A stretch of 64,000 nucleotides of DNA from DATAVB01 sp036267955 (GCA_036267955.1 DATAVB010000011.1:26833-90832), one strand, 5' to 3'. Shown: positions 43,328-51,960, counted from the stretch's first letter. Translations and numbers: made by a program. The notes: generated by a model from the letters alone, not told the origin.

Positions 43328-44583
43328 GCGCCATGTTCGGACGGATCGGCCTCCGGTATCGGCCGTTGGTCGATTCGTCGCGTCGCTGGCTTCGGTAGCG
43401 CGGCTTTCGCTGCGGCCGGCTTAGGTGCGGCTGTCCTGGGTGCGGCTGGTTTTGGCGCAGCTGACGTGAGGTCGCCCGGCTGTTGTGGCCCGGCCGGACG
43501 GTTTTCGTCTCCGGGTACAGCCGGAGGCTCTGCTGCCTTTGGCAGCATCGGCCGTTGCTCGGTGCCTGTGAGCGCCCGTGCTGCCCTGCGGCGTTGCCGG
43601 CGGGTCAGTTTGGCCGGCCACACACTTTCCAGCGTGGCGTTGAACTCAGCGCCCAGCAGGATGGCCAGGGCCAGGATGAACAGGAATAGCAGCGCGGCGA
43701 TCGGGGCGGCCAGCGCGCCGTAGCTGTAGGCGTGCCGTACGACGAAGTCGATGTAGATCCGGAGCAGGTAGCTGCCGAGCAGGAAGATGCACCCGGCCAG
43801 CACTGCACCGGGCAGCCCACGGTGCCACGGTCGGCGGATCGGCACCGCCAGGTGGTAGAGGCTCGCCAGGCCGCAGAGTAGGAGCAGGCCGACGACGGGC
43901 CAGTAGAGATCGTGTACCAGGGTCGTGACGTCGCCGTGCAGGCTGTCCGGGAAGAGCGAGACGATCTTGGCCGGACCCAGCACCAACGTCGGCAGCAGGA
44001 TGATGCTGACGATCATCGTCACGACGTACAGCCAGAGGGCGATCAGCCGGCTGCGTACCGCCCCCCGCATGTCCCGCATGTCGTACGCGATGGTGATCGT
44101 GTTGACGAAGGTTGCCATGGCGGACGAGCCGGCCCAGAGGGACAGCAGGAAGCCGATGCTGATGACGTCGGCGCGGCCGCGGCTCAGGACATCGTTGACG
44201 GTCGGTTCGATCAGGCCCACCACGTTCGGAGTGAGGACGTGCCGGAACGAGGAGATCAGCTGCGTCCGGACGGAATTGACCGTCTCCCGACCGAACAGGC
44301 CGCTGATGTAACCGAGGCTGCCCAGCAGGGCGAGGAACAGCGGCGGGATCGACAGCAGCTGCCAGAAGGCGGCTTCGGCCGACAGACCCCAGACACGGTC
44401 GCCCCAAGCCTTCGCCACAGTCTGCCGGAGCAGTCTGATCGGTCGATGGTTGGTCACCGGAGCCACGGTCTCCTTGACGGTGTCGCGCAGCCGACCATGC
44501 TCGAGCACGGCGCGCTCCACCGCTCGGCGAGCGGTCTGCGGCACGACGTCGCGTCGCGGCAGGGGTTCAGGTCGGACGGCCAC
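43297..44583 (-). CDS. YihY/virulence factor BrkB family membrane protein
   Basis: The 428-residue protein has a hydrophobic core with six or more helices between about residues 75 and 320, including AFWQLLSIPPLFLALLGSLG and FLLSLWAGSSAMATFVNTI. These fit the YihY/BrkB family. The C-terminal 110 residues are basic and rich in Ala-Pro-Lys (KPAAPRTAAPKPAAAK) and are cytoplasmic. The family's transport role is not settled. It converges on DUF3039 with a 31-base overlap. Confidence 0.87.
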   Translation of the reverse strand: MAVRPEPLPRRDVVPQTARRAVERAVLEHGRLRDTVKETVAPVTNHRPIRLLRQTVAKAWGDRVWGLSAEAAFWQLLSIPPLFLALLGSLGYISGLFGRETVNSVRTQLISSFRHVLTPNVVGLIEPTVNDVLSRGRADVISIGFLLSLWAGSSAMATFVNTITIAYDMRDMRGAVRSRLIALWLYVVTMIVSIILLPTLVLGPAKIVSLFPDSLHGDVTTLVHDLYWPVVGLLLLCGLASLYHLAVPIRRPWHRGLPGAVLAGCIFLLGSYLLRIYIDFVVRHAYSYGALAAPIAALLFLFILALAILLGAEFNATLESVWPAKLTRRQRRRAARALTGTEQRPMLPKAAEPPAVPGDENRPAGPQQPGDLTSAAPKPAAPRTAAPKPAAAKAALPKPATRRIDQRPIPEADPSEHGAQAPPPGKDS

Positions 44584-44881
44584 GATTACCTAGGATGCCC
44601 TGTCCGTCCTGCAATGTCGGTGAGCGACCCCCCGGTACCCAGTCGAGAATATTGGGCACTCGGGTCGTCTCATCAATCGTCTCGACCGGCGGCGACTACT
44701 CCACCGACCGCCGGGCAGGTCGCCCCGCGGGCCTCGATCATCTCTCAGGCCGTGCCTGAATGCCCGTCCTGGTTGCCGCACCACGCCGTCCGGATACGGT
44801 CCGGCCGGGCCTACGGCGCCGCCCAGTTGAGTGGATGACGGGGTAGACCCGGCCGGTATGCCCGATATCAGCTACGCGATA
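44584..44881. other. Intergenic region without a recognised gene
   Basis: The 298-bp gap lies between two minus-strand genes. It has a direct repeat GATATCAG at 44865 and 44878 with each copy containing the palindrome GATATC, but these are close to the DUF7455 stop. I see no gene, tRNA or promoter that I can support. Confidence 0.4.
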
Positions 44882-45067
44882 TCAGTCGCCGATGATCTCG
44901 GCGGCCACTTCCCGCAGCTTTGCGTCGTAGGCGCGGGCGTGGTGGCCGCAGAAGACGAGGTCGCCTCCGGTGGGGAGAACAACTCGGACGGCCGCCCTGG
45001 CGCCGCAGCGGTCGCAGCGGTCGGCAGCGGTAATGGGGGCCTCGGTCGTGAGCGCGGGAGTAGTCAC
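44882..45067 (-). CDS. Small zinc-ribbon protein (DUF7455-type)
   Basis: The 61-residue protein has ADRCDRCGARAAVRVV followed by DLVFCGHHARAY, so CxxC and CxHH probably bind one zinc ion. Proteins of this size lie next to sigA in many actinobacteria. The GTG start has AAAGGA five bases upstream. A 17-bp tandem repeat lies about 130 bp upstream. Function is unknown. Confidence 0.8.
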   Translation of the reverse strand: MTTPALTTEAPITAADRCDRCGARAAVRVVLPTGGDLVFCGHHARAYDAKLREVAAEIIGD

Positions 45068-45198
45068 GGCATTCCTTTCGGTCGAGGCCGGGCTGCTGAG
45101 CCCGACTCACCACTGGGACGTCTTTGCTGGATCACTGTGACGTCGTCGGCGCGGTGATCGTTCGTAGATGGTGCAACTGCTGTGATGTTGTTACTGAT

Positions 45199-45232
45199 CT
45201 GATGTTCCAACTGCCCTGATGTTCCAACTGCT
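45199..45232. repeat. Tandem 17-bp repeat upstream of the zinc-ribbon gene
   Basis: CTGATGTTCCAACTGC occurs at 45199-45214 and again at 45216-45231, a period of 17 bp. A degenerate copy (GTGATGTTGTTACTGA) precedes them at 45182. Such phased repeats in a promoter region suggest a protein-binding array. The rest of 45068-45331 holds no gene I can support. Confidence 0.6.
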
Positions 45233-45331
45233 CTGCACACAGCACAACCTACGCAGGCCCTCCCGCGTTCCCGTATCGCTTGCAGCGAACGTCACAGTCC
45301 GTGACTGATCTTGTGATAGCCGACGGTCGCA

Positions 45332-45387
45332 GCCAGAACGCCCCCAATCGGCCGCAACCTCGCTCGGCCATCTGGGGGCGTTCTGGC
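45332..45387 (-). terminator. Large hairpin terminator after sigA
   Basis: GCCAGAACGCCCCCA and its exact complement form a 15-bp stem around 26 bases that contain a further short GCCG/CGGC pair. It starts 16 bases past the sigA stop. There is no T-tract. The stem is symmetrical, so it could also act on transcripts from the other side. Confidence 0.8.
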
Positions 45388-45402
45388 GAACCCTCGGGTC
45401 AT

Positions 45403-46896
45403 TTAGTCCAAATAGTCACGCAGGACCTGCGACCGCGACGGGTGCCGCAGCTTTGACATCGTTTTGGACTCAATTTGGCGGATCCGTTCCCGGGTGACCC
45501 CATAGACCTGACCGATCTCGTCCAGGGTCCGGGGCTGGCCGTCGGTCAGACCGAACCGCAGCCGTACGACACCCGCCTCGCGCTCGGACAGGGTCTGCAG
45601 CACCGACTGCAGCTGGTCCTGCAGCAGGGTGAAGCTGACCGCATCGACCGCGACCACCGCTTCGGAGTCCTCGATGAAGTCGCCGAGCTGCGAGTCGCCC
45701 TCGTCGCCGATCGTCTGATCGAGCGAGATCGGCTCCCGGGCGTACTGCTGGATCTCCAGCACCTTCTCCGGGGAGATGTCCATCTCCTTGGCGAGTTCCT
45801 CCGGAGTGGGCTCGCGGCCCAGGTCCTGCAGCAGCTCGCGTTGGATCCGGCCCAGCTTGTTGATGACCTCGACCATGTGCACCGGAATACGGATGGTGCG
45901 GGCCTGGTCGGCCATCGCGCGGGTGATCGCCTGGCGGATCCACCAGGTCGCGTACGTGGAGAACTTGTAGCCCTTGGTGTAGTCGAACTTCTCGACCGCG
46001 CGGATCAAACCGAGGTTGCCCTCCTGAATCAGGTCCAGGAAGGCCATGCCGCGGCCGGTATAGCGCTTGGCCAATGACACGACCAGGCGCAGGTTGGCCT
46101 CGAGCAGATGGTTCTTGGCGCGTTCACCGTCACGCACGATCCAGGCCAGGTCGCGGCGCAGCTGCACGGTGAGCTTCTCGCCGTCGTCCTCGGCCTGGCG
46201 CAGTCGCTCGGCCGCGTAGAGACCGGCCTCGATGCGTTTCGCGAGGTCGACCTCCTCCTCGGCGTTGAGCAGCGCGACCTTGCCGATCTGCTTGAGGTAC
46301 GCCCGGACCGAGTCCGCCGAGGCGGTCATCTCGGCGTCCTTGCGCGCCTGGCGCAGCGCCTCGGACTCCTCCTCGTCCCAGGTGAAGTCCGGCGACTCGC
46401 TTGCCTCGCCGGTGACCTGGATCTCGACCTCTTCGTCGATGGCGAGGCCCTCGCCACCTTCGGCGCCGTCCTTGCCGGCCGCCTTCTTGCCAGCGGTCTT
46501 CGCGGCGGCCTTGGTCGCCTTGGCCGGAGCCTTCTTGACCGGCTTGGCTGGCGCGGTGTCCTCGACGACCGGCGGGCTGTGGTTGCCCGCCGGCTCGGCG
46601 TCCACCGCGGACTGTGTCACCGCCGAGCGGACGGAGGAGGCCGCCGCAGCGACCCGTGGTCGCGCAGCCGAAGCTGTCTCCGAATCAATGTTGACGGTGA
46701 TCCCGGCATTGCTGATGCTGCGTAGCACGCGTCGTCCCTCGCTAGCGGAAAGCCCAACTCGGTGGAACTCGGCCTGAACCTCGACCACGCTCAGCGAACC
46801 GGTCTGGCGCCCGCGTTCCAGCAGGCGGTCGATCGCTGTCGTCGCTGTCATTGCTGCACGGTCAGGGGATTGTGACGGCGAGTCTGGTGGTACCAC
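45403..46896 (-). CDS. sigA: Principal RNA polymerase sigma factor (SigA/HrdB)
   Basis: The 497-residue sigma-70 factor has a long N-terminal region with a helical domain (TTAIDRLLERGRQTGSLSVVEV) and a Lys/Ala-rich linker (KKAPAKATKAAAKTAGKK). Conserved regions follow: SVRAYLKQIGKVALLNAEEE (1.2), NLRLVVSLAKRYTGRGM and YKFSTYATWWIRQAITRAMAD (2), and TLDEIGQVYGVTRERIRQIESKTMSKLRHP (4). It directs housekeeping transcription. I chose GTG at 46896 because AAAGGG lies five bases upstream. ATG 46923 and ATG 46851 lack one. ppgK lies upstream on the same strand, as in Mycobacterium. Confidence 0.95.
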   Translation of the reverse strand: MVPPDSPSQSPDRAAMTATTAIDRLLERGRQTGSLSVVEVQAEFHRVGLSASEGRRVLRSISNAGITVNIDSETASAARPRVAAAASSVRSAVTQSAVDAEPAGNHSPPVVEDTAPAKPVKKAPAKATKAAAKTAGKKAAGKDGAEGGEGLAIDEEVEIQVTGEASESPDFTWDEEESEALRQARKDAEMTASADSVRAYLKQIGKVALLNAEEEVDLAKRIEAGLYAAERLRQAEDDGEKLTVQLRRDLAWIVRDGERAKNHLLEANLRLVVSLAKRYTGRGMAFLDLIQEGNLGLIRAVEKFDYTKGYKFSTYATWWIRQAITRAMADQARTIRIPVHMVEVINKLGRIQRELLQDLGREPTPEELAKEMDISPEKVLEIQQYAREPISLDQTIGDEGDSQLGDFIEDSEAVVAVDAVSFTLLQDQLQSVLQTLSEREAGVVRLRFGLTDGQPRTLDEIGQVYGVTRERIRQIESKTMSKLRHPSRSQVLRDYLD

Positions 46897-47188
46897 GAAC
46901 GCCCTTTCAGGAAGCGGTGCCATGACGGCAAGGTTCGGATTCGGCGACCCAGGGAAAGCGGGAGATCCGTGGCGCCGAGGACACCCACCTGGGAGGAAGG
47001 CGTCTAGTCGCTCGACTGCCAGTTTTCCTGAGCCGCCAACACCGTGTGTGCCAGTGTAACTTCGTGTCGCGCCGCCCGCTGCTCAGCCACCGGTCTCCGA
47101 CGCGTCGAAGACCCGTGCCGTCCGGTTCGGAGCGGGCAGGCGTGCGGCACATAACGGGCTCAACGACCACCGGTCGGTGAGGGTGCGG
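46897..47188. other. Intergenic region upstream of sigA
   Basis: The 292-bp region must contain the sigA promoters. I see no gene and no clear SOS box. It is GC-rich with no strong hairpin that I can place. Confidence 0.4.
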
Positions 47189-47947
47189 CTACTCGCCGAG
47201 ACGCTCGTCGACGGCGAGGGCCGCCCCGACGATTCCGGCGTTATTCAGCAGTTCGGCGGGCCGTACCGGCGCCTGCAGGTCGAGGTGCGGCACCCATTTG
47301 TCCGCCTTCTTGCTGACACCGCCACCGACGACAAAGAGGTCGGGGGAGAACAGCGCCTCGATGTGCGCCATGTAGTGCTGGACACGTTCGGCCCACTTCT
47401 CCCACGACAGTTCATGGCGATCGCGCACTGCTGACGATGCGCGCCGTTCGGCGTCATGGCCGTCCAACTCGACATGGCCGAGCTCGGTGTTGGGCACCAG
47501 CCGGCCGTCGATGAACAGCCCGCTGCCGATGCCGGTGCCGAACGTCAGCACCAGAACGACGCCGGAGACTCCTTTGGCAGCGCCGAATCGGACCTCGGCG
47601 AGGCCCGCGGCGTCCGCGTCGTTGAGGACCGCCACCGGGGTGCCGCTGGCCTCGGTGAAGGTCTTGTCCACGTCGACGCCGACCCAACTCGGGTCCACAT
47701 TGGCGGCCGAACGGGCCGTGCCGTTCTTGATGATCGCCGGGAAGGTCGCGCCGGCCGGACCCGACCAGTTCTGGTCGCGCATGATCTGCGCGACGATCTC
47801 GGCGACCGCTTTCGGGGTCGACGGCTGCGGTGTCGGGACGCGCTCCCGGTCCGTCACCAGGTCGCCGGTCTCAAGGTCGACGACGGCGCCCTTGATGCCG
47901 CTGCCGCCGATGTCGATCCCGAACGCCTGGTGTTTCTTGTCCGTCAT
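47189..47947 (-). CDS. ppgK: Polyphosphate glucokinase
   Basis: PpgK phosphorylates glucose with polyphosphate or ATP. The 252-residue ROK-type kinase has the phosphate loop GIDIGGSGIKGAVVD at about residues 10-24. The sugar-binding aspartate lies in LNDADAAGLAEVRFG, and LTFGTGIGSGLFIDG and the GHVELDGHDAE motif follow. These agree with the polyphosphate-using branch rather than ATP-only glucokinases. ATG at 47947 follows GAGGAGAC. The gene lies upstream of sigA as in Mycobacterium, but suhB is absent between ppgK and cei. Confidence 0.94.
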   Translation of the reverse strand: MTDKKHQAFGIDIGGSGIKGAVVDLETGDLVTDRERVPTPQPSTPKAVAEIVAQIMRDQNWSGPAGATFPAIIKNGTARSAANVDPSWVGVDVDKTFTEASGTPVAVLNDADAAGLAEVRFGAAKGVSGVVLVLTFGTGIGSGLFIDGRLVPNTELGHVELDGHDAERRASSAVRDRHELSWEKWAERVQHYMAHIEALFSPDLFVVGGGVSKKADKWVPHLDLQAPVRPAELLNNAGIVGAALAVDERLGE

Positions 47948-48140
47948 GGTCGGCCGTCTCCTCGCGCAATCAGGGGATCCGTGGTCAGAAAGAATCCGGG
48001 CGCGACTCTGACGCGCCACATGTTCGGCAAATCCTAGGGCGCTCCGGCCGCGCCCGCTGCCCGGATGCACGACTCAACCGTTCAGCCGCTGAGCTGGCCG
48101 GGGGCCACTGTTCGGCGGCTACCGGATCAGGCTGATGGGA

Positions 48141-48692
48141 TCAGCAGTGTTTGGACGGCGATGCGCTCGCGGCGAGCTGCTTGACGGCGCCGGCGATCAC
48201 CGGGGCGGTCGCGATCTTGTGGAAGTGCGGACCCAACGCCACGTCGACGGTGGCGTCGGTGCGCCGGTCCCGTACGAGAGTTGCGCCAGGCACCGCGGCC
48301 TTCAGCAGCTTGGCTTGCTGGGCTCCGCTCGACCCGTACCGAATCTCCGCGACGCCGGTGACCTTGCGGGTGGTCGGGTCGTTCGCGGTGGCGATCACAT
48401 CGAGGCCGCGGCTGCGCAGGTCCTTGCTTACCCCCGCGGCGAGTCCGGACCGGGAGGTCGCGTTGTACACGCGGACCTGGACGTCGTGCGCGGTCAACGT
48501 CGAGGCGCTGCTGGCCGTGCACGCCGGGTGCTTGGCCTTCCCGTTGTCGGTGTTGATCACGCGCCACCAGACGACTGTGGCCGCGATGGCGAAGACGAGG
48601 ATGAACACGACCATCGGCCAGGCGCGCCGACCCCGTCGGTGCGCGTCGGGTGCCCGCCGCGGCAGTTTGCCCAACGGGCTCAGCATCGTCAT
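48141..48692 (-). CDS. cei: Envelope integrity protein Cei (LytR C-terminal domain)
   Basis: The 183-residue protein has a basic cytoplasmic start, one transmembrane helix (about 25-43, WPMVVFILVFAIAATVVWW) and an extracellular LytR_C domain (VQVRVYNATSRSGLAAGVSKDLRSRGL). The domain is the alpha-helical one that also occurs at the ends of cell-wall ligases. Mycobacterial Cei, in the same place, is needed for envelope integrity. ATG at 48692 has GGAG eight bases upstream; ATG at 48686 is an alternative. The name is by synteny and domain. Confidence 0.85.
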   Translation of the reverse strand: MTMLSPLGKLPRRAPDAHRRGRRAWPMVVFILVFAIAATVVWWRVINTDNGKAKHPACTASSASTLTAHDVQVRVYNATSRSGLAAGVSKDLRSRGLDVIATANDPTTRKVTGVAEIRYGSSGAQQAKLLKAAVPGATLVRDRRTDATVDVALGPHFHKIATAPVIAGAVKQLAASASPSKHC

Positions 48693-49031
48693 GAGGCCGT
48701 CTCCAGCGTGAGCATCGCAGCAGGCACACCGGGACTGTAACGACACTTGCACCGCGGAGCGAACGAATCCGGGCCACCACGTACGGTGGCGGGCGGGTTC
48801 GGTGTCCGGATCAGGTACCGCTGAACGCACACTGTCGGTGCGTCGTGGTCATGGTCGGGCATCGTTTTCGGTACCCTTCGGCGCCCGCCCGGAGCCGGCT
48901 GGATGTCGCCGCGAGTCAGGCGGCACAGCAAGCGTGAGAAAGGTCACGCGAATGTGGCGTGGGCCGGGCACATTTCGGCGAGTCAGTGCGTTACCCACGC
49001 GCTAGAACCTGATGGTAGGAGTGACCAGCGT
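48693..49031. other. Divergent intergenic region between cei and DUF4193
   Basis: The 339-bp region holds the promoters for both genes. TAGAAC at 49004-49009 is a weak -10 candidate before the DUF4193 leader. Short reading frames on the plus strand here have no ribosome binding site. I see no gene. Confidence 0.4.
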
Positions 49032-49334
49032 ATGGCGACCGATTACGACGCACCTCGACGCAACGAGAACGACGACCTCGGCGAAGACTCGCTCGAGGAG
49101 CTGAAGGCACGGCGGTCGGAGGCACAGTCAGCCTCCGTCGACACCGACGAGGCCGAGCTGGGGGAGACGTTCGAGCTGCCGGGTGCAGACCTGTCCAGTG
49201 AAGAGTTGACGGTGAAGGTGCTGCCAAAGCAGGCAGACGAATTCACCTGTTCCAGCTGTTTTCTCGTCCACCACCGCAGTCGGCTTGCCGGCCAGAAAAA
49301 CGGCCAGCCGATCTGCCGTGACTGTGCCGCCTGA
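49032..49334 (+). CDS. DUF4193 family protein
   Basis: The 100-residue acidic protein starts MATDYDAPRRNENDDLGEDSLEELKARR and ends with a CSSCFLVHHRSRLAGQK and CRDCAA zinc-ribbon-like pair. It matches the DUF4193 family found divergent from cei in actinobacteria. The function is not known; the CxxC pairs suggest zinc binding and an RNA polymerase or ribosome interaction is only a guess. AGGAG lies ten bases before the ATG. The mycobacterial DUF3093 gene is missing between it and dut. Confidence 0.88.
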   Translation: MATDYDAPRRNENDDLGEDSLEELKARRSEAQSASVDTDEAELGETFELPGADLSSEELTVKVLPKQADEFTCSSCFLVHHRSRLAGQKNGQPICRDCAA

Positions 49335-49455
49335 GTGCGGCTCATCGCAGTGGCCTCGGTGGGTGACACCGCCGAGGCTGCTGCGCGGACGACCCAGTGG
49401 GACGTCCTTCGGACAGCTGCGCGGACGACGGAATCGGGTGACCGACGACGCCGTG

Positions 49456-49461
49456 TAGCCT
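49456..49461 (+). promoter_or_regulatory. -10 element for the dut gene (TAGCCT)
   Basis: TAGCCT ends eight bases before GTG 49470. No ribosome binding site is visible, so dut is probably translated from a leaderless message. Confidence 0.55.
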
Positions 49462-49469
49462 TTCGCGCT

Positions 49470-50024
49470 GTGCCGATGACCCCGCTGCCAACTACCGCCG
49501 GTTCGCCGGAAGTGCTTGTCAGGCTGCTAGATCCCGATCTTCCGCCACCGGCGTACGCCCAGCCCGGCGACGCGGGCGCCGACCTGGTGTCCGCGGTCGA
49601 CATTGAGCTGGCGCCGGGGGCACGCGCGGTCGTCCCGACCGGTGTGGCCATCGCGCTGCCGGAGGGGTTCGCCGCTTTCGTACATCCACGGTCCGGCTTG
49701 GCCGCCCGCTGCGGCGTAGGGCTGGTGAATGCGCCGGGAACGATCGACTCCGGCTACCGGGGTGAGATCAAACTCATTGTGATCAACCACGATCGGCAGG
49801 ATTCCGTGCAACTGTCCCGCGGCGACCGAATCGCGCAGTTGGTGATCCAGCGCGTCGAGCACGCCCGGTTCCAGATCGTCGACGACCTGCCGACTTCGGC
49901 GCGCGGCACCGGCGGACACGGTTCGACCGGTGGCCATCCGTTGCTCACCGGACTGAGTGGCTCGGGTGCGGGTGTCCCGCGGACTGGCTCGGGTGCGGGT
50001 GTCCCGCGAAAGGATGGCCAGTGA
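49470..50024 (+). CDS. dut: dUTP diphosphatase
   Basis: Dut hydrolyses dUTP to dUMP, keeping uracil out of DNA. The five motifs are present: GDAGADLVSAVD (I), HPRSGLAARCG (II), NAPGTIDSGYRGEI (III), LSRGDRIAQLVIQ (IV) and RGTGGHGSTGG (V), with histidine in place of phenylalanine as in Mycobacterium. The 184-residue protein is about 30 residues longer than usual because of a Ser/Gly/Arg tail containing SGAGVPR twice. GTG 49470 is favoured by a TAGCCT element; ATG 49476 is possible. It couples with DUF3710 downstream. Confidence 0.95.
   Translation: MPMTPLPTTAGSPEVLVRLLDPDLPPPAYAQPGDAGADLVSAVDIELAPGARAVVPTGVAIALPEGFAAFVHPRSGLAARCGVGLVNAPGTIDSGYRGEIKLIVINHDRQDSVQLSRGDRIAQLVIQRVEHARFQIVDDLPTSARGTGGHGSTGGHPLLTGLSGSGAGVPRTGSGAGVPRKDGQ
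49958..50008 (+). repeat. 24-bp direct repeat in the dut 3' end
   Basis: TGGCTCGGGTGCGGGTGTCC followed by CGCG occurs twice, 27 bp (nine codons) apart. It encodes the repeated SGAGVPR in the Dut tail. The copies are identical, which suggests a recent duplication. Confidence 0.85.
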
Positions 50025-50689
50025 TGGCGCTCGCGCGTCGCAAGCATCGACGACGAGCTCGTCAGGAGTTGCCCGTGCCGGGCCAGGAACATCGTGAGCA
50101 CGCCCAGGAGCCGACCCACGGGCCCTGGGATGTGGTGGATGCCCCGGACGACGCCCGAGAGCGGATCGACCTGGGAGCGCTGCGCGTCCCGGCGTTGCCC
50201 GGCTACGACCTGCGGGTTGAGGTGAGCCCCGAGGGGCAGGTGGTAGCGGCGACGCTGGCCAGCCCGCGTGGAGAGATGCAGCTCGGTGTCTTCGCCGCCC
50301 CGCGCAGCGCCGGCATCTGGGACGAGGTGCGAGCCGAGATCAAGGCGACCGTGGGGTCCGAAGGCGGCTCCATCACCGAGCAGACCGGCGATTTCGGGCC
50401 CGAGCTCGCCGGCCGGGTGCCGATGCCCAACGGGCACGCCGCCGCCCGGTTCCTCGGGATCGACGGACCGCGCTGGTTCCTGCGTGCGCTGCTGCTTGGG
50501 CCGGTCGCGACCGACCCGGAACAGGCGAAGCCGCTGGAGGAGGCGCTGCGCGACGTGATCGTGGTGCGGGGCAATGATCCGATGCCGGTCCGCGAGCCGT
50601 TGCCGCTGCGACTTCCGAAGGATGTGGCCGAGCAGATCGCGGCGCAGGGCGATCCGTCCTTCCTCGAGCAGCATGAGGACAGCGAGTGA
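50024..50689 (+). CDS. DUF3710 family protein
   Basis: The 221-residue protein opens with a basic stretch and then GPWDVVDAPDDARERIDLGALRVPALPG, the DUF3710 signature. GWFL-like PRWFLRALLLGPVATDPE and VIVVRGNDPMPVREPLPL follow. It is soluble, with no motif that gives a reaction. ATG at 50024 overlaps the dut stop by one base and has AAAGGA upstream; GTG 50021 is also possible. The dut-DUF3710-OB-fold-DUF3159 order matches Mycobacterium. Confidence 0.88.
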   Translation: MALARRKHRRRARQELPVPGQEHREHAQEPTHGPWDVVDAPDDARERIDLGALRVPALPGYDLRVEVSPEGQVVAATLASPRGEMQLGVFAAPRSAGIWDEVRAEIKATVGSEGGSITEQTGDFGPELAGRVPMPNGHAAARFLGIDGPRWFLRALLLGPVATDPEQAKPLEEALRDVIVVRGNDPMPVREPLPLRLPKDVAEQIAAQGDPSFLEQHEDSE

Positions 50690-50800
50690 GATGAGGCAGG
50701 CTTTTGCACGGCCAGCGGGACGGCGCACCGGTCGCTACGCTGGAGTTACCGGAGGCAGCACATCGGTGCTGTGCACGGATACGCCACTGAGGGGGCGTTG

Positions 50801-51196
50801 ATGATGTCCGACCGGGCGGAAGCGCGCAGTCGCGGCTGGTTGTCGCGCACCATGCGCCGGCTGGTCGCCGACGATGCCGAGCTCGACGCCGAGGAACTCC
50901 GCGACGATGCCGAGCAGACGGGCGCCACCTCGGTGGCCACCTGTTGTCGGGGCGAGCGGGTGCGGGTCGCCGGCCGACTGCGGTCGGTCGTCCTGAAACC
51001 CCGCGGCAGCGTGCCGACTCTGGAGGCCGAGTTGTTCGACGGCACCGGATCGGTGACCCTGATCTGGCTGGGGCGGCGGCACATTCCGGGGATCGAGCCC
51101 GGCCGGGCGTTGTGTGTCTACGGCCGGGTGGCCGAGTGCGACGGGGTGCGGATCATGTTCAACCCCTGGTACGAGCTCAAGCAGACCGCCTCGTGA
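50801..51196 (+). CDS. OB-fold nucleic acid binding domain protein
   Basis: The 131-residue protein has an OB-fold from about residue 50: VRVAGRLRSVVLKPRGSVPTLEAELFDGTG, SVTLIWLGRRHIPGIEPGRALCVYGRV. The first 45 residues are acidic and helical. Such domains bind single-stranded nucleic acid, and the target here is unknown. It starts with ATG-ATG at 50801 after GAGGGGG. Its stop overlaps the DUF3159 start by four bases. Confidence 0.86.
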   Translation: MMSDRAEARSRGWLSRTMRRLVADDAELDAEELRDDAEQTGATSVATCCRGERVRVAGRLRSVVLKPRGSVPTLEAELFDGTGSVTLIWLGRRHIPGIEPGRALCVYGRVAECDGVRIMFNPWYELKQTAS

Positions 51197-51954
51197 GCGA
51201 GGGCTCGGCAGCGGAGGACGTCGCGGCTGATCCGGTGTCCGAGGCGCGGTCCGACGACGGTCACCGGCCCCGGCATGCCGCCGGCAGCCCGCTGAGCAGG
51301 GCGCCCGAGGACAGCGATTTCCGGACCCTGCTGATCAGTTCGATCGGCGGCTGGCGCGGCATGGTCGACTCCGGCCTGCCGGTGGTCGTCTTCGTCATCG
51401 CCAACGTGGCCGGTGGGCTGCGGGTCGGCATCTGGTCGGCGGTCGGCGCCGCGGTGCTGCTCCTGGTGCTCCGGCTGATCCGCCGGGAGTCCGTGCAGCA
51501 GGCGATCAGCGGTGCGTTCGGCGTCGGGATCGCGGCGTTCATCGCCTGGCGGATGGGTCAGGCCCGCGGCTTCTTTTTGCTCGGAATCTGGCGCAATCTC
51601 GTCTACGGAGCGGTTTTCGCCATCTCGGCGGTCGTGCGCCGGCCGCTGATCGGCGTGCTGTGGGAGTACTTCGAGGGCAACGGGACGGCCTGGCGGGAGA
51701 ACACCCGACTGCGCCGTACCTATACCTGGGTGACGTTGCTGTGGGCCGCGGTGTTCTTCGCCCGGGTCATCGTGCAGCACTTCTTCTATGAACGAAACGC
51801 CACCGGCTGGCTGGCCGGCACGTCGCTGGCCATGGGCTACCCATTGCTCGGGTTGGCGTTGGCGGTCACCGTGCTCGCGGTGCGTCGGGTCGGCAAGGAC
51901 ACCAAGGCGCTGCGCCGGGCCGGCCGGGAGGACGCGGAGCAGAGCGGGGCCTGA
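51193..51954 (+). CDS. DUF3159 membrane protein
   Basis: The 253-residue protein has a 45-residue acidic N-terminus and then six or so transmembrane helices, beginning GWRGMVDSGLPVVVFVIANVAGG. RRPLIGVLWEYFEGNGTAWRE is the conserved loop of DUF3159. The protein is an integral membrane protein of unknown role. The GTG start overlaps the OB-fold gene stop, so they are coupled. It ends seven bases from the convergent ceoC stop. Confidence 0.87.
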   Translation: MSEGSAAEDVAADPVSEARSDDGHRPRHAAGSPLSRAPEDSDFRTLLISSIGGWRGMVDSGLPVVVFVIANVAGGLRVGIWSAVGAAVLLLVLRLIRRESVQQAISGAFGVGIAAFIAWRMGQARGFFLLGIWRNLVYGAVFAISAVVRRPLIGVLWEYFEGNGTAWRENTRLRRTYTWVTLLWAAVFFARVIVQHFFYERNATGWLAGTSLAMGYPLLGLALAVTVLAVRRVGKDTKALRRAGREDAEQSGA

Positions 51955-51960
51955 GTCGTC

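Noticed and set aside
44860..44890. GATATCAG direct repeat near the zinc-ribbon gene stop
   Set aside because: Two 8-bp copies, partly in the coding region; not enough to call a site.
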